NCBI GenBank assembly: GCA_029946065.1
Contig: JAQSDU010000020.1
Span: forward strand, 248,001-312,000
Source: Flavobacterium sp.
Lineage (GTDB): Bacteria > Bacteroidota > Bacteroidia > Flavobacteriales > Flavobacteriaceae
DNA length: 64,000 nucleotides
Reading direction: 5' to 3'
The translations under genes and the position numbers were made by a program. This document shows, in pieces, positions 34,556-42,884 of this stretch. Each line of letters starts with the position of its first letter. Position 1 is the stretch's first letter. Below the pieces are notes generated by a model. That model was not told the origin of the DNA. It saw only the letters and a list, made by a program, of their open reading frames with translations, and did not search any database.

Positions 34556-37315
34556 ATGAAAATTACTAAAAAAGCAATATTCAAAAGTATCAAAATTTCC
34601 GGATTTACAATTGGAGGCATACTGTTATTAATGGTCCTCTTGCCAATACTGTTTCCGGACGTGATTACCGAAAAGGTAAAGAATTTTGCCAACGAAAAAA
34701 TCAATGGGAAACTGAGTTTTTCTAAAGCTAATTTGTCTTTTTTTCATCATTTTCCTTCCCTCACGTTGACACTTGATGATTTTGTACTACAAGGATCAAC
34801 GCCATTTCAAAAGGATACACTGGTCGCTTCAAAAGAAATTGCACTTGGAATAAATCTCAAAACCCTAATTTTTGGAGGCGATGTCAATATTGATAAAATA
34901 TACATTTCCAATGCATTGATGCACGTGCAAGTCAATGAAAAAGGCGAGGCGAATTATAATGTTTACAAGTCTGATTCCAAAAAAGAACAGCAGCCTGAAA
35001 GCGAAACAGCGCTGCGTCTCGAAAAAATAGATATCGAAAATTCGCATTTGATCTACGACGACAAATCTACCAAGATCCTCATTGATGCCGAAGGTTTAGA
35101 TTATGAAGGCAATGGCGCACTCGACAAATCGGTTTTCGATCTTTATACAACTGCCAAAATCGCCTCTTTCGATTTTACTTTTGACGGCGAACCGTATTTT
35201 CAAGATAAAAAGGTCGATGCCAACCTTATTACCAGAATCAATACGACTTCGCTAGCGTTCTTTTTTAAACAGAATGACTTAAAAATTAACAAATTGCCGG
35301 TCGATTTCAGAGGCACATTCGATTTTCTTGACAATGGTTACAATATGGATTTCAACATCAAATCCGAAAATAGTCAACTAAATGATTTCTTTACAGCCTT
35401 ACCACCGCAATATGTGAAATGGCTTGAAAAGACGAAAATTGAAGGTACGACAGATTTTCTTTTTACACTTAAAGGCAAATACATCGCGTCGGAAAATGCA
35501 AAACCTGATATTGCTTTCAACATGAAAATCCGCAAAGGTTTTGTCGCCCATGACAACGCGCCAGTGGCTGTATCCAATCTTTTCCTAAATTTCGATGTAA
35601 AGTTACCGCAACTTGAAACCAAAAAACTCAATGTAAAAATCGATTCTGTATTTTTTAATGTTGGAAAAGATTATGTAAGCGGAATATTGAACGTAAACGG
35701 ACTTACCAATCCGAAAATAGCAACTAAAATTCAATCAAAAATAGATTTACAGAAGATGAACCGCGCTTTTGGAATACCAGATTTCGACATTCGCGGGAAG
35801 CTAGTTTCTAACATGGTTTCTAAAGGAGAATACAACAAGGAAAAGAAGATTTTTCCGGTAACCAAAGGCAGTTTGCAATGGCAGAATGGTTATTTGCAAA
35901 CGCAATATTATCCGCATCCGATTAGCAGCATTAATGTTAATGTGGGCATAGAAAACCAACAAGGCAACCTAAAAGATTTGTTTGTTAAAGTTGCGCCAGC
36001 CTCTTTTTCTTTTGAAGGAAATCCTTTTTCATTAAATGGCACATTCCGCAATTTCGATGATATCAGCTATGATGTCAAGCTCAAAGGAGCACTCAATCTG
36101 GCAAAAATCTATAAAGTATTTTCTAAAAAAGGACTAGATCTTGACGGTTTCATCAAAGCAGATTTAGCATTTCGAGGCAAGCAAAGCGATGCGACAAATG
36201 GTCGTTATAGCAAACTAAACAACAAAGGCACTTTGACGCTGCGCAACATTAGGATGCGTTCTGAAGTGTTGCCGCAACCTTTCGTGATCAATAATGGAAC
36301 GTTTGCCTTCCATCAGGACAAAATGAGTTTTACCAATTTTACTGCAACATATGGACAGTCTGATTTTAGGATGAGTGGTTTTATGGAAAATGTGATCAAT
36401 TTTGCTTTGTCGAAAGATGCTGTTTTAAAGGGAAATTTTACTATCAAAAGTGATTATCTAAAAGTAGATGAATTCATGGCCGCAACTGAGGTTAAGCCCG
36501 CAACTATCAATGCTCAGCAAGAGAAGGCTATAGTTGAAACCGGTGTTGTTTTGATTCCGAAAAACTTAAACTTAAACCTAAACGCTGCTTTCGAGAAAAT
36601 CAATTTCGAAGGACTGAATATAAATAACCTTCAAGGAAAGATCATCGTCAACAAAGGGCAACTAACATTGGATAAGACACAATTCAACCTTATTGGTTGT
36701 CAGGTTGGAATGGATGCCGTTTATAGAGATGAAACGCCGGAAAGAGCTTTTTTTGATTATAAAATCAAGGCTACGGATTTTGATGTAAAACGAGCCTATA
36801 ACGAAATTGAGATGTTCCGAACCACCGTCACGTCGGCAAAAAGTGCACAAGGCATCATTTCGTTAGATTACCAGATTTCGGGAAAACTCAATAAGGAAAT
36901 GCAGCCGATTTATCCATCACTAAAAGGTGGCGGAACGCTTTCGGTAAAACAAGTAAAGCTTAAAGGGTTTAAAATGATGAGTGCCGTGAGTAAAAAAACG
37001 GGAAGGACGTCTATCAAAAATCCAGATGTGACGAAAGTCGAAATCAAATCAACAATAAAAAATAACATCATTACTTTTGAAAGATTCAAATTTAAATTCG
37101 CAGGTTTTCGCCCGAGGTTTGAAGGCACAACTAGTTTTGATGGCAGGCTGAATATCAAGATGCGATTGGGTTTGCCGCCTTTGGGTATTATTGGTATTCC
37201 GCTCACAATTACCGGTACGCAGGAAAAGCCAAAAGTAAAGTTAGGTCGAAAAACAGAAGATTTGCAGGAAACCGAATATGAAGAAACGCCTGATGTAATG
37301 CCGTTGAAACAGTGA
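34556..37315 (+). CDS. AsmA-like family protein
   Basis: A large envelope protein of the AsmA/TamB-like group, 919 residues. One N-terminal transmembrane helix (FTIGGILLLMVLLPILF, residues 17-33) anchors it, and the rest is a long beta-rich region. The N-terminal AsmA motif follows the helix directly (VKNFANEKINGKLSFSKANLSFFHHFPSLTL, seen in parts at about 40-70). The C-terminal AsmA_2-like part contains GGGTLSVKQVKLKGF near 786 and GLPPLGIIGIPLTITGTQEKPKVKLGR near the end. Relatives are thought to bridge the periplasm and help phospholipid transport or outer-membrane assembly; that role is inferred from the family. It appears to be transcribed alone, with its -7 box directly before the start. 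Confidence 0.88.
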   Translation: MKITKKAIFKSIKISGFTIGGILLLMVLLPILFPDVITEKVKNFANEKINGKLSFSKANLSFFHHFPSLTLTLDDFVLQGSTPFQKDTLVASKEIALGINLKTLIFGGDVNIDKIYISNALMHVQVNEKGEANYNVYKSDSKKEQQPESETALRLEKIDIENSHLIYDDKSTKILIDAEGLDYEGNGALDKSVFDLYTTAKIASFDFTFDGEPYFQDKKVDANLITRINTTSLAFFFKQNDLKINKLPVDFRGTFDFLDNGYNMDFNIKSENSQLNDFFTALPPQYVKWLEKTKIEGTTDFLFTLKGKYIASENAKPDIAFNMKIRKGFVAHDNAPVAVSNLFLNFDVKLPQLETKKLNVKIDSVFFNVGKDYVSGILNVNGLTNPKIATKIQSKIDLQKMNRAFGIPDFDIRGKLVSNMVSKGEYNKEKKIFPVTKGSLQWQNGYLQTQYYPHPISSINVNVGIENQQGNLKDLFVKVAPASFSFEGNPFSLNGTFRNFDDISYDVKLKGALNLAKIYKVFSKKGLDLDGFIKADLAFRGKQSDATNGRYSKLNNKGTLTLRNIRMRSEVLPQPFVINNGTFAFHQDKMSFTNFTATYGQSDFRMSGFMENVINFALSKDAVLKGNFTIKSDYLKVDEFMAATEVKPATINAQQEKAIVETGVVLIPKNLNLNLNAAFEKINFEGLNINNLQGKIIVNKGQLTLDKTQFNLIGCQVGMDAVYRDETPERAFFDYKIKATDFDVKRAYNEIEMFRTTVTSAKSAQGIISLDYQISGKLNKEMQPIYPSLKGGGTLSVKQVKLKGFKMMSAVSKKTGRTSIKNPDVTKVEIKSTIKNNIITFERFKFKFAGFRPRFEGTTSFDGRLNIKMRLGLPPLGIIGIPLTITGTQEKPKVKLGRKTEDLQETEYEETPDVMPLKQ

Positions 37316-37336
37316 TATTTTTTTGAATCATCGAGC

Positions 37337-37352
37337 CCCAATAGCTATTGGG
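37337..37352. repeat. Perfect 16-bp palindrome CCCAATAGCTATTGGG
   Basis: Lies between the convergent AsmA-like gene and the small ExbB/D-linked gene. Related, less perfect copies lie at 40625-40643 and 40657-40676. There is no T-run directly behind it, so it is not a clear terminator. Confidence 0.8.
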
Positions 37353-37390
37353 AAACGTCTAATAGGGTTTTTGCGTACAGCTTTTGTCAA

Positions 37391-37786
37391 CTATTTTTGA
37401 TGATAAAACCAATATTTAAATTGTAGTTTTCTTTCTAATTCGTTGGTTAAAACGGTATCATTGATTTCTTTAGAGAAATCCACGAGAATATTATTCGGGT
37501 TAATCGTAGAATAAGTCAGTTCATAAAAATTGTCGATTGTGCCCTTACTGTCATCCCTATTTGCAGATGCCCTATTGATGTAAAGCTTATCGCCAACATA
37601 GTACTTAACAATAGCAACGCTGGTTTTGGCATAATGATCGCGAGTGACATATTTGCAAATTGTTTTTCCGGGATGTTCTCTGAGCTCCTTTCTAAAAGAA
37701 CTTTCGGTTGTCATCATATAAATGACAATAAGCGACATGATGAACAAGAATACTAATACACGGATTTTTTTGCGTTCTTCCGTCAT
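37391..37786 (-). CDS. Small single-pass membrane protein linked to ExbB/ExbD
   Basis: A 131-residue protein that I do not recognise as a named family. It has a short charged cytoplasmic start (MTEERKKIR) and one transmembrane helix (VLVFLFIMSLIVIYMM, about residues 10-25). A soluble, probably periplasmic domain of about 100 residues follows (GKTICKYVTRDHYAKTSVAIVKYYVGDKLY...). There is no lipobox or peptidoglycan-binding signature. It lies 36 bp after the exbD-type gene on the same strand and is very likely co-transcribed with the proton-channel pair. An accessory role in that system is an inference from position only. Confidence 0.75.
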   Translation of the reverse strand: MTEERKKIRVLVFLFIMSLIVIYMMTTESSFRKELREHPGKTICKYVTRDHYAKTSVAIVKYYVGDKLYINRASANRDDSKGTIDNFYELTYSTINPNNILVDFSKEINDTVLTNELERKLQFKYWFYHQK

Positions 37787-37822
37787 ATTATCGAAAGATT
37801 TTATGATTAAGCAGCAACAATT

Positions 37823-38215
37823 TTACTTGGAAGTCGCAATCGAAAAATTTAACTTCAACTCAGAGCCAATTTGTAAAACATCAACTAAATCTTGTACTTG
37901 AAGGTCTTTCGGAATCCTGACAACAACGGTTTTGTCATTCCTATCGGTTGTAATTCGCTGCAATTCTGCTTTTAATTGGTCAAACGAAACTTCTTGTTTG
38001 TCAAGGAAATATTGCTTGCTTTCTGTTACCGAAAGGCTAATGTGGTTTTTGTGTGTTGTTTCATTCGTTTGTGCTTTTGGCAGCATCAGTTTGATAACAT
38101 TTGGGTTCGCCAACGTGGAAATAATAAGAAAAAACAACAACAAAAAGAACATGATGTCGCTCAGCGACGACGTCGGTATTTCTGCGTGGAAACGCTTTTT
38201 TCTTCGGATTGCCAT
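37823..38215 (-). CDS. ExbD/TolR family biopolymer transport protein
   Basis: One half of a proton-driven energy-transducing complex (ExbD or TolR type), 130 residues. The N-terminal helix carries the family pattern SLSDIMFFLLLFFLIIS, with the essential membrane aspartate in SDIMF at Asp19. The C-terminal periplasmic domain contains the expected beta-alpha-beta segments (VVVRIPKDLQVQDLVDVLQIG). The start overlaps the stop of the ExbB-type gene (TAATG), so the partners are translationally coupled. The complex would power either TonB-dependent uptake such as SusCD or Tol-type envelope functions; sequence alone does not decide. Confidence 0.92.
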   Translation of the reverse strand: MAIRRKKRFHAEIPTSSLSDIMFFLLLFFLIISTLANPNVIKLMLPKAQTNETTHKNHISLSVTESKQYFLDKQEVSFDQLKAELQRITTDRNDKTVVVRIPKDLQVQDLVDVLQIGSELKLNFSIATSK

Positions 38216-38922
38216 TATGCTTGTTGGATTGCGTTGATGATTTCCATTTGCTGTTTTTCCGATTTCAATACGAAATTGTCAATCATCATATTGAAAATGT
38301 GGTAAGCCGAATAAGCGACAACACCTACTACAAGTCCGGCACCGGAACTGATCATTTTTTCATATAAACCACCGGAAATACTACCGATACTGATGTTTTC
38401 TGTTTGTGAGATTGTGTAAAAAATCTTGATTACCCCAGAAATAGTACCAATAAATCCAAGAATAGGGGCAATACCGGAAATCAATCCCAAATAACCAAGC
38501 CCTTTTTCCATTTGCCCGATTTCGATATTGGTGGTTTTTTCCATCGCCGATTCGATTTCGCTTATCGGTCTTCCAATATTAGAGATGCCGCTTTGCAGGA
38601 TATTCCCCGATGCCGATGGCTGTCTGTTGCAGAGCATCAAAGCAGTTTCGATCTTCCCGGTTTTCAATTGAATTTTTAAATCGTTTACCAACATTATATC
38701 TTGTCGGGTGGCTTTTTTTATCGAAAGAAAGCGCTCGATGATTACATATACACAGAAAAAAAGTAGCAGAATTATCGGGATAATTAAATACCCACCTTTT
38801 AATAGGAATGAAATAGCATTTAGCGGTTCTGCCGCGGGAGGATTGGTTGCAATGGTCTGGGTGGTGTTGCTAATAGTATCTGTAACAGCGTTGGATTGTA
38901 AAAAGAAATTTAAAAATGTCAT
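38215..38922 (-). CDS. MotA/TolQ/ExbB proton channel family protein
   Basis: The channel subunit of an ExbB/TolQ-type complex, 235 residues from the chosen start (MTFLNFFLQSNAV). A start 18 codons further upstream was rejected because a promoter-like TATTTTTG box lies over it (38974-38981). Three transmembrane helices are visible: GYLIIPIILLLFFCVYVIIE near 45, LGLISGIAPILGFIGTISGVIKIF near 140 and ISSGAGLVVGVVAYSAYHIF near 190. The central segment GLISGIAPILGFIGTISGVI is the family signature. It overlaps the ExbD-type gene by one base, with a third small gene behind. It probably converts the proton gradient into work for outer-membrane transport. Confidence 0.92.
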   Translation of the reverse strand: MTFLNFFLQSNAVTDTISNTTQTIATNPPAAEPLNAISFLLKGGYLIIPIILLLFFCVYVIIERFLSIKKATRQDIMLVNDLKIQLKTGKIETALMLCNRQPSASGNILQSGISNIGRPISEIESAMEKTTNIEIGQMEKGLGYLGLISGIAPILGFIGTISGVIKIFYTISQTENISIGSISGGLYEKMISSGAGLVVGVVAYSAYHIFNMMIDNFVLKSEKQQMEIINAIQQA

Positions 38923-38973
38923 AAAATTCTTGTTTAGGAATTGATTATTGTTGTAGAAAAGAACCGTATTGGA

Positions 38974-38981
38974 CAAAAATA
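38974..38981 (-). promoter_or_regulatory. Bacteroidota -7 box (TATTTTTG) for the exbB/exbD genes
   Basis: An exact TAnnTTTG match on the minus strand, about 50 bp before the chosen ExbB start. The -33 element is not convincing. If used, it would make the upstream alternative start untranslatable. Confidence 0.38.
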
Positions 38982-39095
38982 GCTTTTTTTGATTTTATAT
39001 GCTATTCGATAATAAGAATAACGAATTTTTTTTTGATTAAGTATTTTGAAAGATTAATGTTCTGAAAAACCATGCGGAAGATGAAGGGAATAAAA

Positions 39096-39122
39096 AAACC
39101 CGAATACTAAATATCCGGGTTT
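39096..39122 (-). terminator. Terminator after the PNGase F-like gene
   Basis: A 7-bp stem (AAACCCG and CGGGTTT), read on the minus strand, is followed by a run of seven T. It lies about 20 bp past the stop codon of the 39144-40478 gene. Confidence 0.8.
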
Positions 39123-39143
39123 AACTGGTAACCTTAATTGGGG

Positions 39144-40478
39144 TTATTCTTTTATGATTTTTTTCGTTTTTTCGCCTTTTTCAGATTTTATTTTCAGGAA
39201 GTAAACACCATTTGTGTAGTCAGAAATATTGATAGAAGCTTTTGTAGCGTCAACCGTTTTGGTAATCAAAACCCTGCCTTGAATGTCATATAATGCAATA
39301 GTATTGATGGCAGCGTTGGCATTTACATTGATAATGTCTTTGGTTGGATTTGGCGAATAATCAAAATCCAGTTGCGTAAAATGTTCTATGCCCAAAACCG
39401 TATTTTCACCTTGCAAATACAACGAAACCGGAATATAACCCTGTCCACCAACAAATACAGCATCAGGTACAGATATTTGAAAACTATGAGATCCTGCACT
39501 TAAATCGCCTAATTCTATTTCGCGAATTGGGATAACAGAACCTGGACACCAATTACTAAACGACTGCCACTGTGCCGGTGTTCTTGGGGATGCGCCATAA
39601 ATGCCATTACCTTGTGTATTGTAGGCTCTGTAAGGTTCGCAGGTTGATTCTCCGGGTTTGTATTGTAAAATTTGAGTGCCATCTAATGAAATATAATGCC
39701 ATCTGCGGTTGTATTCCTCTCCTCCTGAATTAGAGCCGTGGTTGGATGTTATCAGATAGAATTTGGCGTTATTAATTTGCGATGGAAGCGTAAAGTCGAT
39801 TGTTCTAACCGTGGTTCCAATTTCGTCAGACGCGCCGGCAGCATAATTGTTTAGGTCTTTTTTAAAGTTTAAGGGAAGTAAAAAAGTATTGTCAGGCGGT
39901 ATCATAGCCTCTTGTTCGGTAATAAAATTAAGAGTACCGAAAAACACATCATTTCTTCCAGAACAGCCAGCAATTTGGGTCTGTGCGGCATATGGAACAC
40001 CGAATAATTCAAATTCGATCCAGAAATCATAAAGCGTATTGAGGTAGGTGTCTTTTAGTATCTTGACTACATTATCGTTAGTATAAGAATAAGGCACCAA
40101 GTTGGGGGCGACGTTTTTATTCATAAAAGGAGTGATGAACCTTCCCAATTCAATTCGGCTTGTGGTAGCAGGGTCATAACTCAAATCACCTTTTGGAACC
40201 AGTGCCAAATTTACATTGCCAATTCTGTCATAATTATCACAAGCTGCCGAAATAGAAATGTCTAAATACAGATAACTACCTATTTGAGATAAAATCTCGG
40301 GTGTCAGTTTTTTTGTAAACAAGTCATTTCTCAGGCGCACCACATCTGGTGCAGTTGGTTCATCGACCAAACCGGCATAGCCATCATAAAACAATACGTT
40401 GTCGTATATGTTAATTTGTGCATCGACTTTGGTAAATATGCCGAGCGCTAAAAGTAGGAATAGGTAAAAGTGCTTCAT
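39144..40478 (-). CDS. T9SS-secreted peptide-N-glycosidase F-like protein
   Basis: A secreted protein of 444 residues resembling PNGase F, the flavobacterial enzyme that removes N-linked glycans from glycoproteins. A signal peptide (MKHFYLFLLLALGIFTKVDA) precedes a two-domain beta fold and a C-terminal T9SS type A sorting domain (YSPNPTKDIINV, ISDYTNGVYFLKI). Regions that match PNGase F from memory are CDNYDRIGNV at 80-89 (PNGase F CDEWDRYANV, catalytic Asp60), ELGRFITPF at 110-118, GGEEYNRRWH at 252-261 (around catalytic Glu206), and SNWCPGSVIPIR at 308-319. Similarity elsewhere is low, so substrate and activity are uncertain. It could be an active deglycosidase for host or environmental glycoproteins, or a binding derivative. 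It is monocistronic, with its own terminator. Confidence 0.8.
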   Translation of the reverse strand: MKHFYLFLLLALGIFTKVDAQINIYDNVLFYDGYAGLVDEPTAPDVVRLRNDLFTKKLTPEILSQIGSYLYLDISISAACDNYDRIGNVNLALVPKGDLSYDPATTSRIELGRFITPFMNKNVAPNLVPYSYTNDNVVKILKDTYLNTLYDFWIEFELFGVPYAAQTQIAGCSGRNDVFFGTLNFITEQEAMIPPDNTFLLPLNFKKDLNNYAAGASDEIGTTVRTIDFTLPSQINNAKFYLITSNHGSNSGGEEYNRRWHYISLDGTQILQYKPGESTCEPYRAYNTQGNGIYGASPRTPAQWQSFSNWCPGSVIPIREIELGDLSAGSHSFQISVPDAVFVGGQGYIPVSLYLQGENTVLGIEHFTQLDFDYSPNPTKDIINVNANAAINTIALYDIQGRVLITKTVDATKASINISDYTNGVYFLKIKSEKGEKTKKIIKE

Positions 40479-40624
40479 TTTGTTGTAGTTTACTTCGTCA
40501 TTTTGACCTTATGGCCTCGTGTGTTGTTCGCGTAAAAATAATATAAAGTTATCAAAAACAACAGCTATTAAGATGCTTTTCATGCATTTTTATCAGTATA
40601 TTCAATAATCAATCGATTGCGAAG

Positions 40625-40643
40625 CCCCAAATAGTTATCAGGG
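40625..40643. repeat. Degenerate copy of the CCCAATAGCTATTGGG palindrome
   Basis: CCCCAAATAGTTATCAGGG resembles the perfect palindrome at 37337-37352, with a few changes, and is preceded by a similar GA-GCCCC context. It lies behind the tRNA-Phe terminator, between the tRNA and the PNGase F-like gene. Confidence 0.5.
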
Positions 40644-40653
40644 ATAAAACAAA

Positions 40654-40679
40654 AAACCCCGATATTGCTATCAGGGTTT
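40654..40679 (-). terminator. Terminator of tRNA-Phe
   Basis: An 11-bp stem with one C/A mismatch (AAACCCCGATA and TATCAGGGTTT) around a TTGC loop, followed by a T-run on the minus strand, three bases past the mature tRNA 3' end. It has the same CCCCGATA/TATCAGGG core as the nearby palindromes. Confidence 0.82.
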
Positions 40680-40682
40680 CGG

Positions 40683-40755
40683 TGGTACCTCCAGGGATCG
40701 AACCAGGGACACATGGATTTTCAGTCCATTGCTCTACCATCTGAGCTAAGGTACC
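40683..40755 (-). tRNA. tRNA-Phe (GAA)
   Basis: A 73-nt cloverleaf on the minus strand. The 7-bp acceptor stem pairs GGTACCT with AGGTACC, with discriminator A. The D arm is GCTC/GAGC. The anticodon stem ATGGA/TCCAT holds the loop CTGAAAA, giving anticodon GAA for phenylalanine. The T loop is TTCGATC. The T stem is CCTGG/CCTGG, which leaves a T-T mismatch in the middle pair. The CCA end is not encoded (the sequence after the discriminator is CCG), so it must be added by the CCA-adding enzyme. A good promoter and a terminator flank it. Confidence 0.96.
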
Positions 40756-40789
40756 GTTGCAATACGTTCAGTGAACTTGTTTGCGGGTG

Positions 40790-40820
40790 CAAATATAGAC
40801 CCTTTTTTAATTTATCCAAA
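40790..40820 (-). promoter_or_regulatory. Bacteroidota promoter of tRNA-Phe (TTTG-N19-TATATTTG)
   Basis: On the minus strand TTTG (40820-40817) and TATATTTG (40797-40790) are separated by 19 bp, an exact consensus pair. The expected transcript start is about 28 nt before the mature tRNA 5' end. This supports use of the same consensus elsewhere in the window. Confidence 0.8.
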
Positions 40821-40845
40821 ACAAATATTAAAAAAAATGAATTCG

Positions 40846-40853
40846 TAACTTTG
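40846..40853 (+). promoter_or_regulatory. Bacteroidota -7 box (TAACTTTG) for coaX
   Basis: An exact TAnnTTTG match 19 bp before the coaX start codon. The -33 element is weak. It is divergent from the tRNA-Phe promoter, whose -33 box is only about 26 bp away. Confidence 0.55.
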
Positions 40854-40872
40854 CCGAAGCAATACAATCAAC

Positions 40873-41607
40873 ATGATTCTTACCATCGATGTCGGGAATA
40901 CCAGAATTAAAGGTGCTGTTTTTGAGAACAATACCCTTATTGCGCATTTTGTTTTTCTAACGGAGAAGCTTTCCCAGGCCATCAAAAAAATTTTAAAAGT
41001 ACATCCCGAAATTACACATCTTGTCGTCGCTTCGGTCGGAAATATAGAAAAGCAAGAGTTCCTAGGTTTTGATAAAGAGGTAAAAGTGATGATTATTTCG
41101 CATTCTGATATTTTCCCGTTTCAGAATGATTATCAAACGCCGCTTACCCTTGGCATTGACCGAATGGTGCTCGCCGCTGGTGCTACTTTGCAATTTCCGA
41201 AACAAAACCGCCTCGTGATTGATGCCGGAACTTGTGTCACTTATGATTTTGTTGATGAAAACGACCATTATCTTGGTGGTGCAATTTCACCCGGACTGCG
41301 ATTGCGCTATGAATCGCTACACAATTTTACCGCAAAATTGCCTTCGCTTACCATTGAAAATCCAGAGCATTTTATTGGAAAATCAACCAATTATGCCATA
41401 CATTCCGGCGTTGTAAATGGGCTTGTACATGAAATCGATGGCTTTATTGGTCAATATCAGCAGCAGTATTCAAATTTTACAATAATTTTAACGGGCGGCG
41501 ACGCAGAATTTTTGGCTAAACGATTAAAAAATACCATATTTGCCAATTCAAATTTCTTATTGGAAAGTTTGAACCACTTATTTTCATACAAAATCAACAA
41601 TGATTAA
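40873..41607 (+). CDS. coaX: Type III pantothenate kinase
   Basis: This enzyme phosphorylates pantothenate with ATP, the first step of coenzyme A synthesis. The 244-residue cytoplasmic protein belongs to the ASKHA fold. Motifs are the phosphate-1 loop DVGNTRIKGAVF (residues 6-17), GIDRMVLAAGA (94-104), the DAGTCVTYDFV catalytic and phosphate-2 segment (117-127) and GGAISPGLRLR (135-145). These identify the CoaX type rather than the unrelated CoaA. The start has a good -7 promoter box in front and is the only sensible ATG. The stop overlaps the following outer-membrane protein gene by eight bases, placing coaX at the head of an envelope-biogenesis operon. Confidence 0.96.
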   Translation: MILTIDVGNTRIKGAVFENNTLIAHFVFLTEKLSQAIKKILKVHPEITHLVVASVGNIEKQEFLGFDKEVKVMIISHSDIFPFQNDYQTPLTLGIDRMVLAAGATLQFPKQNRLVIDAGTCVTYDFVDENDHYLGGAISPGLRLRYESLHNFTAKLPSLTIENPEHFIGKSTNYAIHSGVVNGLVHEIDGFIGQYQQQYSNFTIILTGGDAEFLAKRLKNTIFANSNFLLESLNHLFSYKINND

Positions 41608-42874
41608 AAATTTTCTGGTAAGCCTGTCCTTACTTTTTTCAATCGCAATATTTGCACAATCCGGTACGCCATCACCTTATTCCTATTTCGGTATCGGAGA
41701 TGTTACCTTTAAAGGAACTGTAGAAAACCGTTTAATGGGCGGTGTGAGCATATTTCCAGACAGCACGCATGTCAATTTGACCAATCCGGCTTCTTTCGCT
41801 ACCTTAAAATATACTTCATTCGCATTGGGTGGTAATGCCAACGGCACCAAATTTAAGACCAATTTTGGGGAAGATAAAGCCAAAAGAAACACCATAGATT
41901 ATCTTGCGTTGGGCTTTCCGATTGGAAAAAAATTCGGTGGAGGATTTGGGTTAATGCCTTATTCTTCTGTGGGATATAACTTAGAGACCTTAGATGGTAA
42001 TGGCTATGTTACCAACAGATTTTCAGGAACCGGTGGTCTCAATAAGGCTTTTGCTGCGTTAGGTTATAATGTAAATTCAAAGCTGAGTATTGGTTTCGAC
42101 TTACAGTATAATTTCGGTCAAATCAGTACCAATAGCAGCCAGTATATTCCGGGAGAACAGATTTTATTTGGTTCGCGTGAGCTTAACAGATCTGATATGT
42201 CGGGATTGACAATCAATACCGGCTTGATGTACAAAACAAAATTCGGGAAGAAGTATGATGCTTATGCCAGTCTTGTTTATACGCCAAAGACGACATTGAA
42301 TTTGTCTAACGAAAGGAATATCGCCACCATAGTTTATTCGCAGAGTGCCGGTGAAATAGTTGTTGACCCGCAAGACATCGATGTGGACGACACCAAGCTC
42401 TCACTGCCTTCAAAAGTAAGTATTGGCGGAGGTTTTGGACAAGTAAGAAAATGGCTGGTAGGTACCGAAATCACTTTTTCTCAAGCGGGTTATGGCAATA
42501 GGTTTAATGTGCTTCCTGGAGAGACTCCGCCCGCAGTTACCCACTATTATACAACTGCACAAAAATATAGTATTGGCGGCTATTTTATCCCGAACTATAA
42601 TTCCTATACCAGTTATTTCAAAAAAATTACCTACCGTGCGGGCTTGCGCTATGAGAAAACTGGTCTTGTGATTGCAGACAAATCAATTGATGATATGGCG
42701 GTTTCGGCTGGATTCGGATTGCCTCTAAAAGGTACTTTCTCCAATATCAACATCGGTATTGAAATAGGCAAAAGAGGCACAAAAGCCAATGGTCTAATAC
42801 AGGAAAATTATTCCAATATTTCTATCGGATTATCGTTAAACGATCTATGGTTTGTAAAAGCCAAATACGATTAA
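41600..42874 (+). CDS. Outer membrane beta-barrel protein (OmpP1/FadL-like)
   Basis: A predicted outer-membrane beta-barrel of 424 residues. The signal peptide (MIKNFLVSLSLLFSIAIFAQ) is followed by SGTPSPYSYFGIGDV, an N-terminal pattern common to a flavobacterial family with this gene order. The rest alternates polar and hydrophobic residues with many Gly and aromatic strands (FALGGNANGTKFKTNF, GLMPYSSVGYNLET, ISIGLSLNDLWFVKAKYD at the end). The start overlaps coaX by eight bases and lptC follows after 10 bp, so it is co-transcribed with an LPS-export gene. The fold resembles FadL/OmpP1, but a fatty-acid transport function is not supported by any specific residue. The role is unknown. Confidence 0.82.
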   Translation: MIKNFLVSLSLLFSIAIFAQSGTPSPYSYFGIGDVTFKGTVENRLMGGVSIFPDSTHVNLTNPASFATLKYTSFALGGNANGTKFKTNFGEDKAKRNTIDYLALGFPIGKKFGGGFGLMPYSSVGYNLETLDGNGYVTNRFSGTGGLNKAFAALGYNVNSKLSIGFDLQYNFGQISTNSSQYIPGEQILFGSRELNRSDMSGLTINTGLMYKTKFGKKYDAYASLVYTPKTTLNLSNERNIATIVYSQSAGEIVVDPQDIDVDDTKLSLPSKVSIGGGFGQVRKWLVGTEITFSQAGYGNRFNVLPGETPPAVTHYYTTAQKYSIGGYFIPNYNSYTSYFKKITYRAGLRYEKTGLVIADKSIDDMAVSAGFGLPLKGTFSNINIGIEIGKRGTKANGLIQENYSNISIGLSLNDLWFVKAKYD

Positions 42875-42884
42875 TATCAAAATT

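Noticed and set aside
37387..37402. Third copy of the TCAAAAATAGTT string
   Set aside because: It forms the last codons and stop of the 37391-37786 gene and matches only 12-13 bases, so chance similarity is likely.
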